A DNA stretch of 64,000 nt from Metopolophium dirhodum (lineage: Eukaryota; Arthropoda; Insecta; Hemiptera; Aphididae): assembly GCF_019925205.1 (NCBI RefSeq), contig NC_083560.1:46174270-46238269 (forward strand), read 5' to 3'. The position numbers and the translations under genes were made by a program. The notes under the pieces are model-generated. The model did not search any database. It saw only the letters and a list, made by a program, of their open reading frames with translations, and was not told the origin of the DNA. Shown piece after piece: positions 62,085 through 64,000 of the stretch. Numbering within the stretch: position 1 is the first letter of the stretch; every line of letters starts with the position of its first letter.

Positions 62085-62810
62085 CTGAATCTTTCTACAT
62101 TTTTTTAAATATTTATTAATGATCTTCCTCTAGTCGTCGATAGTTCTAAAATAATTTTATTATTTGCTGATTATGCAAAGCCTTTCTCTATAGCTAAATC
62201 TATTAATGATTCTTGAACTCTACTGTTAAATTTAAATAAATTGGTATATATATGGAGTAAAATTTATTTAATATCACTAATAATTATTGACAAACGTTTT
62301 ATAATAGAACTTACGCGTAGTAAAAATCATTTTTTAATATACAATTATTTCAGTCTTATTGTTAATTCAATCAAAGATTTGGGCATTATTTTTAAAGTGA
62401 TCTTTTTTTTTTAATTAATCATACAACTGTAATAAATAAATCTTTTAAGATGTTAGGTTCTCTTAATAAAAAATACTGATGATTTTAGTAATCCTTTTCG
62501 TTAAAAATATATATAGGACCTATATATACTTCTGTAGACAGATCGAATCTTGATTTGGGCTCCTTAATTTGGTCATGCCATTATATAACATACATTAATT
62601 ATTTAGAAAATTTTTAATATATATTTTTTAAAAGAATCTCTTTTATGATAAATTTCTATACTTAGGGACTACTGCCATCTAATGCAAGATTATATTGGTC
62701 TTAATTCCCTTTTCCTTAAATACAGTTAACTGGTACCATATTTATCTTTGATCTTGTTAACTATAGTTTTGTGTGTCCCTAGTTACAGAGTTAACTCGAT
62801 TATATCACGA
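62085..62810 (+). pseudogene. LINE (non-LTR retrotransposon) reverse transcriptase relic
   Basis: Plus-strand conceptual reading in shifting frames gives FINDLPLVVDSSKIILLFAD (the RT active-site region, with the usual FADD present as FADY), then KPFSIAKSIND, LNLNKLVYIWSKIYL, SIKDLGIIF, NKSFKMLGSLNKKY and LDLGSLIWSCHYI. This order is that of the C-terminal half of insect LINE ORF2 proteins of the Jockey-like kind. Many stops and frameshifts show it is dead; the endonuclease and N-terminal RT are not seen. It lies in the intron upstream of the exon at 60018-60451. Confidence 0.7.
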
Positions 62811-63948
62811 TTATACCATTATCATTTGACGGAGGTAGGTATAGTAATTTATTTGATTGGTTTTTTTTGGACCTTCTAATATTTTGTAAGCGGTGTTTTT
62901 AAAATTTTTTTCAACATATCACACACCGTTCTAAAAAAAAAAATACATTCTTTTTGTAACACTCCGCCAATCGCCATCACGCACTTTGGTTTACTTTTCG
63001 GTGATTTAAAAATATAAGACACGCAGAAGACCATTGCTTTTGATCTAGACGAACACTACGGTAGAATGTTAAATATAATCAACAACAAAATAAATTGTAT
63101 ACTGCGGTTTCTGTTTTATAGACTCGACTTTGATGCACATATATAGTTGTAAAAATATATGGGTAGATATAAAAATTTTGATTGTTAACTTTGTGATGAA
63201 ATTAAATGAAGTTTAAGTGTAAAACTAACTTGGATGACCCCGTGTTCCAGTGTCTGAAAATAATTATTTGAGAATTTCAAAAAAAAGTAAAATAATTTTT
63301 TGTCGGGGTAAATGTTTACCTAACCTCCCAAAATACTATAGTCAGATAACGAGAGTTAATTACAACAATACCTATAATATTATGTTCGAAAGTATGATAA
63401 CAAATTGTTTTTCCAATAGGTCAACTGAGTTGCCGCATTAACGAGGTTTGAAAATCTCACGAGAACACAATATAGTATACTTTGCTCTCAATACAATTTA
63501 TTATTTATTTTTTTCCACCGATTCGAATATTATAAACATACTATAAGTATGACGTGTATCTATGTATTTCACACAAAAAATCAATTCACTTAAGGCCCAC
63601 GTTATATACATATTATTTGTATTATATGTATTCACCTATTATAGTGCAGTATAATACGTACCGTCTACGTATTTTTTTGTTCGCTTCGGTGTTTGTCAAA
63701 ATTACAAGTGTATAGTATATTATAAATATTATAATTATTACCATGTCCCGCCTTTAGGTAAAATATAATATATACTATATAGATAAATCTCGAGATTGGA
63801 TTTCAATATAACAATAATAAAAACAAAGGGTGTGTCGAATTCGATCGGCTTACGAATTACGAGTGCATGTATGCTTTACCTATATTATATTATATCATTG
63901 TGATGCATAATATATAGATCGTGTGTACCTACAGATTATTGCTTTTGG

Positions 63949-64000
63949 ATTCTGAGCCGAACGAGAAACACTCTTCGAGCACAATATACATTTTTTTTTT
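63949..64000 (+). repeat. Dispersed repeat family A, truncated by window end
   Basis: The start word GATTCTGAGCCGAACGAGAA matches the left ends of copies 3 and 4; the rest lies outside the window. Confidence 0.45.

Noticed and set aside
1..64000. CRISPR arrays, operons, phage or bacterial genes
   Set aside because: No regularly spaced repeats, Shine-Dalgarno-preceded gene runs or phage-type genes; the sequence is plainly eukaryotic.

Overview
The window looks like nuclear DNA from an aphid or close hemipteran. It is very AT-rich, full of TAATATTATAAT-type strings and the dispersed TACCTACCTA / TAGGTAGGTA motif common in aphid genomes, and coding DNA is sparse. The only convincing cellular gene lies on the minus strand: two GC-rich exons (60018-60451, then 23384-23821) separated by an intron of about 36.2 kb. 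They splice in phase and encode about 289 residues of a proline-, serine- and tyrosine-rich cytoplasmic tail ending in Thr-His-Val. That points to the Kirre/Roughest (Neph/Kirrel, IRM) family of immunoglobulin cell-adhesion receptors. The Ig and transmembrane exons are not visible and should lie beyond the right edge.

Region by region: 1-21.5 kb is the gene's 3' flank and is packed with decayed, often nested transposable elements. Several hAT-like elements there have 8-bp target-site duplications (TSDs) I could find by eye (3081-4823, 8446-9356, 10325-10769, 15153-15595, 21200-21467). There are also two copies of a pol III-type SINE (one split by a hAT MITE), foldback elements, a mariner-like nonautonomous family with ACAGGGTG-type ends, and an unclassified dispersed family with GATTCTGAGCGG ends. 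23.1-23.8 kb holds the terminal exon and a candidate short 3' UTR. 23.8-60.0 kb is the giant intron. It has fewer recognisable elements, but includes an internally deleted hAT with an intact TSD (41416-42447), a ~325-bp tandem triplication (43494-44440), a 100-nt imperfect hairpin (26288-26387) and two ACAGGGTG-end elements (48161-48710, 55409-56522). 60.0-60.45 kb is the penultimate visible exon. 60.45-64 kb is upstream intron with a decayed LINE reverse-transcriptase relic (62085-62810).

Most short open frames here are chance readings of AT-rich or repetitive DNA and are not annotated. No tRNA, rRNA gene, CRISPR array, bacterial-type operon or new functional system could be supported. The most distinctive content is the receptor tail split by a very large intron and the unusually readable record of nested transposon insertions.
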